This document shows, piece after piece, positions 43,252 to 52,814 of a DNA stretch of 59,014 bases (position 1 is its first letter; each line of letters begins with the position of its first letter). The notes beneath the pieces are model-generated. The model searched no databases and was not told where the DNA came from. It saw only the letters and a list, made by a program, of their open reading frames with translations. Source of the stretch: Balneolaceae bacterium (lineage in GTDB: Bacteria > Bacteroidota > Rhodothermia > Balneolales > Balneolaceae); NCBI GenBank assembly GCA_007134695.1, contig SLKI01000050.1:1-59014 (forward strand), read 5' to 3'. Made by a program: the position numbers and the translations under genes.

Positions 43252-44472
43252 CTATTTTTCCGGCAGGTCGTTCCCTCGGGGAGTAAACGCCTGGATACCG
43301 GTAATCTCCCGGCCCAGGATCAATCCGTGGATGTCGTAGGTTCCTTCGTAGGTGTTGACCGATTCGAGGTTGACCATGTGGTGGATCACCCGGTACTCAC
43401 CGGTGATTCCGTTTCCGCCGTGCATGTCGCGGGCCACCCGGGCGATCTCCAGAGCTTTGCCAACGTTGTGCCGTTTGGCCAGAGAGGTCATGGCATGATG
43501 ATCCCGTCCCTCATCTTTCAGTTTGCCAAGCCGCCATGCGAGCATCTGCATCGAGGTGATGTCGGTGAGCATATCGGCCAATTTGGTCTGTGGGAGCTGG
43601 TTGGCTGCGATCGGGTAGCCGAACTGCTTGCGTTCGGAAACGTATTGCCGGGCGCGTTGGTAACAAAATTCGGCGGCACCTACTGCTCCCCAGGCGATCC
43701 CGTAGCGGGCGCTGTTGAGACACATAAAGGGACCTTTCAGGCCGCGGATCTCCGGAAAGACATTCTCATCCGGCACAAAAACATCCTCAAAAACCAGCTC
43801 ACCGGTTGATGAGGCCCTCAGGCTCATCTTGTGTTTGGTCACCGGGGCAGAAAACCCATCCATATCTTTCTCCAGGATAAACCCGCGGATCACCGGGTCG
43901 TCATCCTTCGATTCTTTCGCTTTGGCCCATACCACCGCCACATCGGCGATGGGGGAGTTGGTGATCCACGCCTTTGCACCGTTCATGATCCATCCTCCGT
44001 CGGTTTTTACGGCGGTCGTAACCATCGACCCTGGATCGGAGCCGTGGTCCGGCTCGGTCAGGCCGAAACAGCCGATCCACTCGCCCGAAGCGAGTTTCGG
44101 CAAATATTTCTGTTTCTGCTGTTCGGTTCCGAAGGTCGAAATAGGGTACATCACAAGTGAGGATTGAACCGACATGAAGGATCGGTACCCCGAGTCGACC
44201 CGCTCAACTTCCCGTGCTATCAGCCCGTAGGCAGTCTGGCTGGCCCCGCCTCCGCCATATTTTGGATCGATCGCCGCCCCAAGCAGTCCCAGGTCAGCCA
44301 TCTCTTTGGCGATCGACAGGTCGAACACCTCCTCCTGGTTGCCCTCCAGGGCGCGCGGCTCGAGTTTCGACTGGGCGTACTCGCGGGCACTCTCCATAAT
44401 CATTTTGTCATCTTCATTCAGTTCGGATTCAAATAGGTAGGCGTCGTCGATGTTGAAAGAGTTGGATGGCAT
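43252..44472 (-). CDS. gcdH: Glutaryl-CoA dehydrogenase
   Basis: 406 residues. The acyl-CoA dehydrogenase fold with FGLTEPDHGSDPGSM and, near the end, GITGEYRVIHHMVNLESVNT followed by YEGTYDIHGLILGREITG, the glutaryl-CoA dehydrogenase signature. Catalytic Glu376 is in YEGTYDIH. The enzyme oxidises and decarboxylates glutaryl-CoA to crotonyl-CoA in lysine and aromatic breakdown, passing electrons to ETF, whose genes lie 4 kb upstream on the same strand. Gap to the next acyl-CoA dehydrogenase is 203 bp, in which I see nothing recognisable. Confidence 0.93.
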   Translation of the reverse strand: MPSNSFNIDDAYLFESELNEDDKMIMESAREYAQSKLEPRALEGNQEEVFDLSIAKEMADLGLLGAAIDPKYGGGGASQTAYGLIAREVERVDSGYRSFMSVQSSLVMYPISTFGTEQQKQKYLPKLASGEWIGCFGLTEPDHGSDPGSMVTTAVKTDGGWIMNGAKAWITNSPIADVAVVWAKAKESKDDDPVIRGFILEKDMDGFSAPVTKHKMSLRASSTGELVFEDVFVPDENVFPEIRGLKGPFMCLNSARYGIAWGAVGAAEFCYQRARQYVSERKQFGYPIAANQLPQTKLADMLTDITSMQMLAWRLGKLKDEGRDHHAMTSLAKRHNVGKALEIARVARDMHGGNGITGEYRVIHHMVNLESVNTYEGTYDIHGLILGREITGIQAFTPRGNDLPEK

Positions 44473-44675
44473 GGGATTACAAGGTTCGTTTTGCTGGGGT
44501 TCGCGTAGATCACTGAGACCCTCGAAGATCTCGGTTGCCGCACTGTTCCGGCGCCTGAAAGATAAAGAATTCAGAGGCCTGAAAACACAAATTACAGATA
44601 GGGATAATACTTCGGCATTCGCAGACCTTCAGTTCTGTTTAAAGGCTCGATCAGAAAACGAATCGTGGACTCGAC

Positions 44676-45860
44676 TCAATACCCGAACTCCTTCCTCAGC
44701 TCTCTTGCAATAATCACATTCTGGATCTCCGAGGTGCCTTCTCCGATCGTATTCAGTTTGGCGTCGCGCAGAAAGCGTTCGACGTGATACTCTTTGGTAT
44801 ACCCGTAGCCGCCGTGGATCTGGATCGCTTCGTTGGCAGCTTCGACCGACAGCTCGGAAGCCATCAGTTTGGCCATGGAAGCCTCCTTGGTAAACGGTTT
44901 GCCCTGATCCCGCAGCCAGGCGGCGCGGTGCACCATCATCCGGGACGCATCGATCCGGACGGCCATATCCACAAGTTTGTGCTCGATCGCCTGGAAACTG
45001 CCGATCGGTTTGCCGAACTGTTTGCGCTCCTGGGAGTATTTCATCGACTCCTCCAGCGCCCCGCGGGCGATGCCGACCGAAAGCGCACCGATGCCGATTC
45101 TTCCACCGTCGAGCACCTTCATCGTGTCGATAAATCCCTTGTTTTCTTCACCCAGCAGGTTTTCGGCCGGTACCTTCACATTTTCAAACACCAGCTCGGT
45201 CGTATCCGATGAGTTCATACCCAGCTTATGCATCGGCTCGCCGGGCTGGACCCCGTCCCACTCCCGCTCGACGATAAAAGCACTGATTCCCTTCGCACCT
45301 TTATCCGGGTCGGTTTTGGCCAGCACCACAAAGGTATCGCCGACCGATCCCTGGGTGATAAATGTCTTGGTTCCGTTCAAAATCCAGTGGTCTCCATCAC
45401 GCACCGCATTCGAGGTCATCCCGGACGCGTCGCTTCCCGATCCCGGCTCGGTCAGGCACCAACCGGCCAGCTTCTCGCCCTGAGCCAGCGGCGTCAGGTA
45501 TTTCATTTTCTGCTGATGCGTTCCTGCCAGGGCGATGTGGCCCGATCCCAGGGAGGTATGCGAAGCGATGGTGAGTGCCAGGGAAGCGTCCCAGCGCGCA
45601 ATCTCTTCGATCACCAGGCAGAAGCTGACCGTATCGAATCCGCCCCCGCCATACTCCTCACTGTGGTAGATCCCCATCAACCCCTGCTCGGCCAGCAGTT
45701 TGACCAGATCATGCGGAAATTTTTTGCTCATGTCGCGCTCTATCACATCGGGTGCCACATGGCGCTCGGCAAATTCGCGGGCGGCGTCGCGGATCATCTG
45801 CTGATCCTGGGAGTAATCAAAACTGAGTTGACGTGCAGACTCTTTTTGGTCGGTATTCAT
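44676..45860 (-). CDS. Short/branched-chain-type acyl-CoA dehydrogenase
   Basis: 394 residues. FAD and substrate motifs [15 protein letters not shown] and the terminal [20 protein letters not shown] are followed by catalytic Glu374 in IGEGTSEIQ, the position used by short-chain (butyryl-CoA-like) enzymes. Chain-length preference cannot be fixed by eye. It lies 13 bp behind fixX and so is in the same operon as the electron-transfer genes it feeds. Confidence 0.92.
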   Translation of the reverse strand: MNTDQKESARQLSFDYSQDQQMIRDAAREFAERHVAPDVIERDMSKKFPHDLVKLLAEQGLMGIYHSEEYGGGGFDTVSFCLVIEEIARWDASLALTIASHTSLGSGHIALAGTHQQKMKYLTPLAQGEKLAGWCLTEPGSGSDASGMTSNAVRDGDHWILNGTKTFITQGSVGDTFVVLAKTDPDKGAKGISAFIVEREWDGVQPGEPMHKLGMNSSDTTELVFENVKVPAENLLGEENKGFIDTMKVLDGGRIGIGALSVGIARGALEESMKYSQERKQFGKPIGSFQAIEHKLVDMAVRIDASRMMVHRAAWLRDQGKPFTKEASMAKLMASELSVEAANEAIQIHGGYGYTKEYHVERFLRDAKLNTIGEGTSEIQNVIIARELRKEFGY

Positions 45861-45873
45861 TCAATCTATCCAG

Positions 45874-46176
45874 TTATCCAAAATTCCAGTTGACGCCCCG
45901 GCCGATCTCCGGATCGGGGAACTCCCAGCTTACAGCACCCTGGTCGCAGGCGTACATGCAGGTACCGCACTCGATGCAATCCTCCACCTGGAAGTGAACC
46001 ATACCCTCATCATCCATGGTGTAGCAGTTGGCCGGGCAGACGTAGGTGGTGCATTTGTGAGGGCAAACCGAATTACAGATCTCGGTATCGACCCGGATGT
46101 GCGGTTTGATCTCCGATTTGGCCTGATTCCGGTAACTGACCAGGCCGAGCTGTTCATTGAGGGTGAGATTTTTCAT
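45874..46176 (-). CDS. fixX: FixX-like ferredoxin partner of the ETF:quinone oxidoreductase
   Basis: 100 residues from the ATG at 46176, which overlaps the fixC stop by 4 bp. It has the FixX pattern: ICNSVCPHKCTTYVCPANCY, then a 4Fe-4S set DCIECGTCMYACDQGAV, and the terminal WEFPDPEIGRGVNW. In fused ETF-QO proteins this domain is the C-terminus; here it is separate. It should pass electrons from the flavoprotein FixC to quinone. Confidence 0.93.
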   Translation of the reverse strand: MKNLTLNEQLGLVSYRNQAKSEIKPHIRVDTEICNSVCPHKCTTYVCPANCYTMDDEGMVHFQVEDCIECGTCMYACDQGAVSWEFPDPEIGRGVNWNFG

Positions 46177-47513
46177 AGGGATCGTGCTCCTTTGATTCCA
46201 AGTTTGACGAGCTCCCACCAGGAAGCGTGCTCTTTGACCGACTCGCGCATCATCTCCCGCGCTTTTCGGGTCGGCCGGTTGCTGATGGAGAAAAACTGAC
46301 GTCCAAAGTGGTTGATCAGGTTGGGTACTTTCTGATACATGAGCGGATCGTGCAACATATGTACTGCATCCTGGAAGTTGTTGATATCCTTCATGATGTA
46401 GCTCTTTTCCAGTTCATCCTGGTAGGCTTTCATCCGGGCTTCGGAGAAGTCGTTCTTCTCTTTGGCCTGAACAATGTTTTCGGCAGCCAGAATTCCCGAC
46501 CGGATAGCGTAATCCATCCCCTGGATCGCCTTACCGGCATTCATCAGCAGATTGGCCGCTTCGCCGCACACCAGTAGGCCGGCCTTGTAGAGTTTTTCGG
46601 GGATCACCCGTTTGTCGCCCGAGGAGACAATGTGGGCCGAGTATTCGACCACTTCGCCGCCCCGGATGGTATCGGCGATGGCGGGATGGTTTTTAAAATC
46701 ATTGAGAATATCGTAGGGCGTGAGCTTTTTATCGGGGGAGCCTTTTTCGCGCAGATCCTTGAGGCCGAGTACCAGGCCGATGGAGAGGGTATCCCGGTTG
46801 GTGTAGAGAAAACCGCCGCCCTCGATTCCCCGAGTAGCGTAACCGACAAATTCGTTCGACATCCCGCTGAGCCCGTTGAGCTGGAAACGATCTTCGAGCA
46901 CTTTCTGGTCGAAACGGATCACCTCTTTGACACCGGTTAGCATATGGTCGGCCGGAACATAACTGTCCTGAAGCCCGACCTGACGTGTCAGCAGGTTGTT
47001 GACCCCTTCGGCCAGGATAACGCTGTCGGCATAAAACTTCTCCTCGCCGGCGCGGATTCCCACCGCCTTGTCGCCCTCCATCAGAATTTCTTCGACCAGG
47101 ATGTTGGGGGCGACGAAGGAGTCCATCGCGTAATCGCTCTCCGCGATCGCCTCTTCCACTTTGCCGGCGAGCCACCGGTCGAATTTCGACCGCAGCACCA
47201 CCACACCGGTGTAGGGGGTTTCGTTAAAATGTTGAGACTTGAAGTCGACGGAAAAGGAGGAGCCTTCGTCCAAGAAGGTGAGCCGCCGATGATTGATAAA
47301 TCGTTCCCAGCCGCCATCTTCCTCCTCCCAGTAATCGGGAACCAGCTTGGCCAGATCCTCGCCCCAGAGCACACCGCCCGAAACGTTTTTGGCTCCGGCA
47401 AACTCTCCTTTCTCAATCAGAAGGAACTTGAGGTTCTTGCGCGCCAGGGTCATGGCCGCAGCCAGCCCGGCCACTCCGCCGCCCACGATGATACAGTCGA
47501 ATTTTTCATCCAT
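46173..47513 (-). CDS. fixC: FixC-like ETF:quinone oxidoreductase flavoprotein
   Basis: 446 residues. N-terminal FAD site CIIVGGGVAGLAAAMTLARK (8-27), AGAKNVSGGVLWGEDL typical of FixC/ETF-QO, and GKAIQGMDYAIRSGILAAE in the C-terminal half. It accepts electrons from ETF and with FixX delivers them to quinone, or in nitrogen fixers takes part in electron bifurcation. The gene follows etfA after a 95-bp gap filled by heptamer array B and is coupled to fixX by an ATGA overlap. Confidence 0.93.
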   Translation of the reverse strand: MDEKFDCIIVGGGVAGLAAAMTLARKNLKFLLIEKGEFAGAKNVSGGVLWGEDLAKLVPDYWEEEDGGWERFINHRRLTFLDEGSSFSVDFKSQHFNETPYTGVVVLRSKFDRWLAGKVEEAIAESDYAMDSFVAPNILVEEILMEGDKAVGIRAGEEKFYADSVILAEGVNNLLTRQVGLQDSYVPADHMLTGVKEVIRFDQKVLEDRFQLNGLSGMSNEFVGYATRGIEGGGFLYTNRDTLSIGLVLGLKDLREKGSPDKKLTPYDILNDFKNHPAIADTIRGGEVVEYSAHIVSSGDKRVIPEKLYKAGLLVCGEAANLLMNAGKAIQGMDYAIRSGILAAENIVQAKEKNDFSEARMKAYQDELEKSYIMKDINNFQDAVHMLHDPLMYQKVPNLINHFGRQFFSISNRPTRKAREMMRESVKEHASWWELVKLGIKGARSL

Positions 47514-47553
47514 AATTATAGTGTATAGATGGAATACTGTTGTTAAGAGACAC

Positions 47554-47618
47554 TTTCAGCTTTGAGCTTTCAGCTATCAGCTTACTTTCAGCTTTCAGCT
47601 TTGAGCTATCAGCTTACT
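47554..47618. repeat. Heptamer array B (GCTGAAA)n, etfA-fixC spacer
   Basis: On the minus strand eight heptamers GCTGATA, GCTCAAA or GCTGAAA run in two blocks of four, separated by GTAA. The array includes the last two codons of etfA: its TGA stop (47609-47611) lies in the first heptamer. Orientation relative to transcription is opposite to arrays A and C, so this transcript carries GCTGAAA and theirs TTTCAGC. In this direction the unit holds TGA, and because 7 is not a multiple of 3 the array closes all three frames. Confidence 0.9.
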
Positions 47619-48586
47619 TTTAATTTTTTAATCTCTTCAATGAACGGCGGAAGTACCTTGTAGAGGTCGCCCACGATGCCGTAGTCGGCGATGTCAAAAA
47701 TCGGGGCGTCAGGGTCTTTGTTGATCGCTACAATCACTTTGCTGTTCATAATGCCGGCTACATGCTGAATCGCGCCGGAGATGCCGATACCGATGTAAAG
47801 CTGCGGAGAGACCACTTTTCCGGTCTGTCCGATCTGAAGGCTCGGATCGTAAGCGCCCGATTCGGTCAACGCCCTCGAAGCGCCGATTCCGGCATTGAGC
47901 ACCGAGGCAAGTTCCGAAATCATTTCTCGGCCCTCCTCGTCACGTACTCCACGTCCGGCGGCAACCACCACTTCGGCCTCCGAGAGGTCAACCCGGTCTC
48001 CGGATGCCGACAGAATTTCCTTGAGTACAACCTTGATCTCTTCCTCGCTTACAGAAAAGTCGATCGTTTCCACCTCTGGCTCCGAAGAGGATTCGGTCAG
48101 ATCGTAGGAGCCCGAACGTACCGACACCAGTACGGTATCACCTTTGGCCTCTACGCTGGAGAGGATTTTTGCAGCCATCACCGGCCGTTTGCCGCTCACA
48201 CCGCTGTCGGTTACCTCGAATGAGGAGACGTCGGGCAGTGCCGGTACATTTCGGGAAGCCGACAGTGCCCCCAGAATATCCTTGGACCCCTCGGTAGAAG
48301 CAAAAGCGACTACTCTCGGTGCAGCCTTTTCGATGACCGCATCAAGAGCTTTGAGGAGCGGGGTGTTCAATGGATTTTTAAAAATGGGGTCTTCTACAAC
48401 GTAGACCTTCGAAACTCCGTAACCGGAGAGTTGTTCGCTGTAATTGGAGGCGTCGGGCGCTACCACCACCGCCTCGTTGTCCAGGCCGAGACGTTCCGCT
48501 TCTTCGCGGCATCGGCTGAGCACTTCCAGCGAGGATCGTTTGATTTTACCGTCGTTGACCGAAATAAAGGTGAGTAGGCTGCTCAT
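47609..48586 (-). CDS. etfA: Electron transfer flavoprotein alpha subunit (FixB-like)
   Basis: 325 residues. The C-terminal FAD domain has GKVVSPQLYIGIGISGAIQH and NKDPDAPIFDIADYGIVGDL, the alpha-subunit signature. With EtfB it carries electrons from acyl-CoA dehydrogenases. The gene order etfB-etfA-fixC-fixX is the same as fixABCX. The protein ends KKLKVS, where Val, Ser and the stop are provided by the heptamer array. It follows etfB after 142 bp. Confidence 0.94.
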   Translation of the reverse strand: MSSLLTFISVNDGKIKRSSLEVLSRCREEAERLGLDNEAVVVAPDASNYSEQLSGYGVSKVYVVEDPIFKNPLNTPLLKALDAVIEKAAPRVVAFASTEGSKDILGALSASRNVPALPDVSSFEVTDSGVSGKRPVMAAKILSSVEAKGDTVLVSVRSGSYDLTESSSEPEVETIDFSVSEEEIKVVLKEILSASGDRVDLSEAEVVVAAGRGVRDEEGREMISELASVLNAGIGASRALTESGAYDPSLQIGQTGKVVSPQLYIGIGISGAIQHVAGIMNSKVIVAINKDPDAPIFDIADYGIVGDLYKVLPPFIEEIKKLKVS

Positions 48587-48728
48587 GGGATCAGATTTAC
48601 TTTCAAATTTCTGTTACGATTTTTGAATACCTGTTTAAAAGTTTTAACTGCCTGCTGCAAAAAGAGGAATTGCATGAAGACCTGCCGGCCCGGCTGGATC
48701 GTGAGTAGTTCGCTTAAGAACTCCTCAC

Positions 48729-49496
48729 CTAAAGAACGCCGGCCTCCTCATCCAGAAGTTTGGCAACCTCACGTGCAACTTCGTCCGGTTCGCCTTCAAA
48801 TTTTCTCCCCGCTTCTCTTTCCGGTTTCTCTTCGAAGCTGAGAATCTGCGTCCGAACGGCCAGGTCGTCCTCACTCAAACCGAGATCGCCGGTCGAGATC
48901 GTATCTACCGGTTTACGTTTCGACTGCATGATTCCCTTCAGGCTGGGGATCCGGGGCTCATTCATATCGTTCGAGCAGGTGACGAGTCCGGGGGAAGGTA
49001 CCGAAATCATCTCCTGGCCTGCATCTCCCTGCCGTTTGACAAGAATGCTGCCGTTTTCGAATTCCATGCCGACCGCATTGGTGGTGTAGGGCAGATCGAG
49101 CTGCATCGCCAGCATGCCGCCGGTCAGTCCGGAGTCGGTGTCCTGAGCCTGCTTGCCGCAGAATATGTAGTCGTACTCCTTGTCATTAAAAAAAGCTGTC
49201 AAAATTTTCGAGTAGACAGCAGAGTCGTAACTCTCATCTTCTGTAACGATATGGGTTCCTTTGTCGGCACCCATCGCCAGAGCTTTTCGGAGAGTCTCTT
49301 TAGCCTTGTCGGGCCCGATCAGAACCACTTCAACCTCTCCGTCATGCTTTTCCGAAAGGACGAGTGCTTCTTCAACAGCCGAAGCGTCATAGGCGTTGAG
49401 AATCATCCGGTCTGTATCCTGGAGGAGCTGACCCTCTTTAATTTGTAATGGGGCGTTTACGTCGGGAACCTGCTTGATACAGATATAGAATTTCAT
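48729..49496 (-). CDS. etfB: Electron transfer flavoprotein beta subunit (FixA-like)
   Basis: 255 residues. It begins KFYICIKQVPDVNAPLQIK and contains DYIFCGKQAQDTDSGLTGGM and the AMP/flavin-binding segment. This is the first gene of the electron-transfer operon, with a 206-bp region upstream that separates it from the divergent ABC gene. Whether this pair binds the second FAD that permits electron bifurcation cannot be decided by eye; the presence of separate FixC and FixX suggests the Fix-type group. Confidence 0.94.
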   Translation of the reverse strand: MKFYICIKQVPDVNAPLQIKEGQLLQDTDRMILNAYDASAVEEALVLSEKHDGEVEVVLIGPDKAKETLRKALAMGADKGTHIVTEDESYDSAVYSKILTAFFNDKEYDYIFCGKQAQDTDSGLTGGMLAMQLDLPYTTNAVGMEFENGSILVKRQGDAGQEMISVPSPGLVTCSNDMNEPRIPSLKGIMQSKRKPVDTISTGDLGLSEDDLAVRTQILSFEEKPEREAGRKFEGEPDEVAREVAKLLDEEAGVL

Positions 49497-49702
49497 AAGC
49501 GATCGATGAATCTTTTTCAGGTTGTTATTTAAGAGTACTTATCCGGCAAATATGTAGAATGGAACCGCTTTTCTGGCCCATGAATATACAAAACCTCTGT
49601 CAAAAAAACTTGCACCGGCCGAACGGTTTGCACCATTTCGGGCAGAGTATGTATTGAGTGGGCAAGCTGTTATATTTGCCGCCAAAGAACTCTTTGCCGG
49701 TG

Positions 49703-50986
49703 ATGAATACCCAAAATCGAAAACCTGAGTCAGCTACTCTCCGCCCGAAAGGCCGTATTCGCCCCAGGCGGAAGCGACCGTCCGACCGGCTGATCTCCCT
49801 GCTGCCCGCATTGCTGCTCGCCGGTTTTCTGCTGTCGGTAGTTTACCCGTATGATCTGGGTGAACGTACGGTGCTGATGCGCTATCTGCTTTTTGCGCTT
49901 TCGGCTCTGGTTGCATTTGTGGTGCCCTACATCGCTTTTCCCGATCCGAACGCCCGGCTCTGGCAACTGGCAAATCTGCCGCCAGGCAGGCTGATGCGGG
50001 AGTATTTGAGTCGTCAGCAGATGGTATGGGGTACCGGACTTATCCTGATTCTGGTCACATCCCTGGCCGATCTGAGCGGCACGGATGCCAATTGGGGTGC
50101 ACAATCGCTGTTGGCACTGCAGGGAATTCTGTTTTTCAGCGGGATCTGGCTCTACTCGGCCAGCCGCTATTTACAGGTCGGCCGGGACTCTCAGCAATGG
50201 TTGGAAGGGGAGAAAGGGCGCCGGGTGAGACACAAATTTGCCGAAATTGCCAAATATCCGATCGATCCGGGATCAGTTCCGAGCCTGGTCACCACCATCC
50301 TGGTTGCATTGACGGGGATGATGGCTGTGGTGGTCGGCGCGATCGGCTATACGCTATTTGGAGCTGCCGGAGAGCTTGCAATCGCCATACTGCTGCTTCT
50401 TTTTGGAAGCTTCAGGCTGTTGATCGCCTCGCAGAAAGCCGATCAGAACTACTATCAGACCCATGCGTTTTATAGTGAGTTTTTTGGCGAGGCGTCCGGC
50501 CCCGACGGCGACCGTCAACCTCTTCACCCCGATCAGCTCTGGTGGATTCCCGTCCGTTGGAGATCACTTGGCTGGGGCCTGTCGCTTCAGATGGACCGCA
50601 AGCTTCCGGCCGGCCGGATCGTGCTGATCGGCCATCTCTTTTTGTGGCTTCTGGTCTACCAGGATGCGGCACACTCTGTGATGTGGGCCGCCTGGATCTT
50701 TTTTGCCCTGCTTCACCAGGGATTGCTGATGCTGACGGTTCATATCGAGATTGCTCCGAAATGGTGGATGCGTTTAATGGCACCACCGTTCTCCTGGGCC
50801 GCTGCACGTTTTTTAGTGCAACTGCGATGGCTGCTTCCACTCATGGTGAGTCTGTTGGCGATGAATGCACTTTTTGTACTGTTCAGCTGGAGCGAAATCG
50901 GCTGGATTGCCGCCGCATACCTGTTATCATCCGCGGCAGTGGCCTCGGCTTTAAGTCTCAGGCATGAAAGGGCGATTACCCATTGA
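49703..50986 (+). CDS. Polytopic membrane protein, probable ABC exporter permease
   Basis: 427 residues from the ATG at 49703 (a GTG at 49658 would add 15). After a basic, proline-rich start (RPKGRIRPRRKRPSDR) there are about nine hydrophobic helices, for example LISLLPALLLAGFLLSVVY, YLLFALSALVAFVVPYIAF and VPSLVTTILVALTGMMAVVV. I do not recognise a named family. Its partner is the ABC ATPase gene 39 bp downstream, so it most likely forms the membrane part of that transporter. Substrate unknown. Confidence 0.7.
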   Translation: MNTQNRKPESATLRPKGRIRPRRKRPSDRLISLLPALLLAGFLLSVVYPYDLGERTVLMRYLLFALSALVAFVVPYIAFPDPNARLWQLANLPPGRLMREYLSRQQMVWGTGLILILVTSLADLSGTDANWGAQSLLALQGILFFSGIWLYSASRYLQVGRDSQQWLEGEKGRRVRHKFAEIAKYPIDPGSVPSLVTTILVALTGMMAVVVGAIGYTLFGAAGELAIAILLLLFGSFRLLIASQKADQNYYQTHAFYSEFFGEASGPDGDRQPLHPDQLWWIPVRWRSLGWGLSLQMDRKLPAGRIVLIGHLFLWLLVYQDAAHSVMWAAWIFFALLHQGLLMLTVHIEIAPKWWMRLMAPPFSWAAARFLVQLRWLLPLMVSLLAMNALFVLFSWSEIGWIAAAYLLSSAAVASALSLRHERAITH

Positions 50987-51025
50987 ATAAATCTCAGACA
51001 AGATGAACCGAGACTTTTTGACAAG

Positions 51026-51667
51026 ATGAAAAGAGAATCGTTAATACTTGAGAATGTAACCAAACAGTACCGTGCGGGAAATGTAGTGTTCAAGGATATA
51101 TCCACCCGATTTGAGCCCGGTGAATCGGTGCTTCTGACCGGCCCGAACGGCTCGGGAAAGACTACGTTTTTGAAGCTGCTCTCGGTCAACACATTTCCGA
51201 CCGCCGGAAAACTGTTTTATGGAGATCTCGAGATTCATCGCAAACCGTGGCGCTATCTGAAACATGTCGGCCTGGTTCACGATGAGGAGTCGCTGCCTCA
51301 ACATCTGTCGGCTGCAGAACTGCTCGAATGGATTCTCCGGTCTCGCTCAATGTGGGATGATCAATCCGCCGACCGCATCAGCCGCCTGTACGATCACCTG
51401 GAACTGGATGAGGCGCGTTACGATCTGATCGGAACCTATTCGACAGGAATGAGAAAGAAAACCCAGATTGCGGCCGCTTTGATCTGCCGCCCGCCGGTTC
51501 TGATTCTGGATGAACCATTACGGGGGCTTGACACGTCAGCTACTGCACGTACACTTGAACTGCTTCGGGAGGAAACCGGCCGCGGAGCGTTGATTCTGAT
51601 GGCAAGTCATGAACACAGAGAGGCCACCGATTGGTTTGACAAAGTCCTCAATTTTCCGCTCTCCTGA
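51026..51667 (+). CDS. ABC transporter ATP-binding protein
   Basis: 213 residues. Walker A is LLTGPNGSGKTTFLKLL (37-53), the signature is the YSTGMRKKTQ variant common in ABC-2 and CcmA-like exporters, Walker B is VLILDEPLRGLD, and the switch His is in ASHEHRE. A compact ATPase with no extra domains. It belongs with the membrane protein gene 39 bp upstream. The 226-bp spacer behind it, before the FNR gene, shows nothing recognisable. Confidence 0.9.
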   Translation: MKRESLILENVTKQYRAGNVVFKDISTRFEPGESVLLTGPNGSGKTTFLKLLSVNTFPTAGKLFYGDLEIHRKPWRYLKHVGLVHDEESLPQHLSAAELLEWILRSRSMWDDQSADRISRLYDHLELDEARYDLIGTYSTGMRKKTQIAAALICRPPVLILDEPLRGLDTSATARTLELLREETGRGALILMASHEHREATDWFDKVLNFPLS

Positions 51668-51893
51668 AATAGAATGATTGATCTAAATGAAGAGATGCCC
51701 ACCATTGAGCAAATTTACAGGCACCGCATCAGTAACCAGTAATTTAGAGGAGGTCTTACTGTTCGGGGATTCAGGCCCGGAATAGCCTTGCCTGTATATC
51801 CCCCTTTAAATCTTGTATATTGATTCATCTATCCAGATCTTTGGCAGGCAAAAATTTTAACCCCTCATAACCCATCGAGTTCAAAGTAAGAGA

Positions 51894-52814
51894 ATGCCAG
51901 AAATCATATTGCCGGAAGTAGAGCTGAATATTTACACACCTAAAAAACCGGTTGAAGTTAAAGTATTAGAAAACAGAGTTGTAACCCGCGAATCAAGTCC
52001 CAATTTTGTTCGGCACATCACGTTCGATGTTTCAGGTACCGAATTAGTAAACAAGGTTCGCGTGGGGCAGTCGGTCGGAGTGCTGCCTCCGGGTGAAGAT
52101 GAACGGGGACGGCCGCACAAGTTGAGGCTCTATTCGGTCGCTTCTCCGAGCGCAGGAGAGGAAGGGAAACCGCACCTTATATCCACCACCGTAAAGCGAA
52201 CCATTGAGGAGATCGACAACAAGCTATACCTGGGTGTCGCTTCCAACTATCTGGCCGATCTGCAGCCTGGCGACAAGGTTAAACTGACCGGGCCGAGCGG
52301 CCGCCGCTTTCTGCTTCCGGAGAACAAACACGATTTCAACTACATCTTTTTTGCCACGGGTACCGGAATTGCACCCTTTCGCGGCATGATCATGGAACTG
52401 TTCGAAGAGGATTTTAAAAATGATTGTCTGCTTGTTTTCGGATGCCCCTACCGTACCGACCTGCTCTATTCCGACTATTTTGAAGAGCTCGACCGGGATC
52501 ACTCCAATTTCAGTTATCTGACGGCCATCTCAAGGGAGGCGAGAAGGAAGGATGGCGGAAAAATCTATGTGCAGACCAAACTGATTGATGAAAAAGAGAG
52601 GTTCGATGCGCTCCTGGACAAGCCCAATACACTAATCTATATTTGCGGGCTGAAGGGGATGGAAGAGGGAATCTACCGTGAGCTCTATACCCAGGGGTAT
52701 CACGATTATCTGGAGTTTCGAAAGGATCTGCCGGAGGACCTGTCGGAGGTCGACAGCAAGACGTTTCGTCGAGCCGTCAAGCCTTCCGAAAGGCTCTTTG
52801 AAGAGGTTTATTAG
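51894..52814 (+). CDS. Plant-type ferredoxin-NADP(+) reductase
   Basis: 306 residues. The FAD motif KLRLYSVASPSAGEEG, the GVASNYLADLQPGD segment and the NADP motif FFATGTGIAPFRGMIMELFE are followed by LIYICGLKGMEEGIYREL and a C-terminal Tyr in EEVY. This is the architecture of plastid/cyanobacterial FNR, in which the terminal Tyr stacks on the flavin; benzoyl-CoA oxygenase reductase BoxA is a near relative but has ferredoxin domains that are missing here. It lacks the 2Fe-2S domain of PaaE. Its stop codon overlaps the convergent YihY stop (4 bp). Confidence 0.88.
   Translation: MPEIILPEVELNIYTPKKPVEVKVLENRVVTRESSPNFVRHITFDVSGTELVNKVRVGQSVGVLPPGEDERGRPHKLRLYSVASPSAGEEGKPHLISTTVKRTIEEIDNKLYLGVASNYLADLQPGDKVKLTGPSGRRFLLPENKHDFNYIFFATGTGIAPFRGMIMELFEEDFKNDCLLVFGCPYRTDLLYSDYFEELDRDHSNFSYLTAISREARRKDGGKIYVQTKLIDEKERFDALLDKPNTLIYICGLKGMEEGIYRELYTQGYHDYLEFRKDLPEDLSEVDSKTFRRAVKPSERLFEEVY

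Noticed and set aside
43102-43809. 235-codon plus-strand frame opposite glutaryl-CoA dehydrogenase
   Set aside because: Shadow of gcdH; its upstream part lies in the lexA control region.
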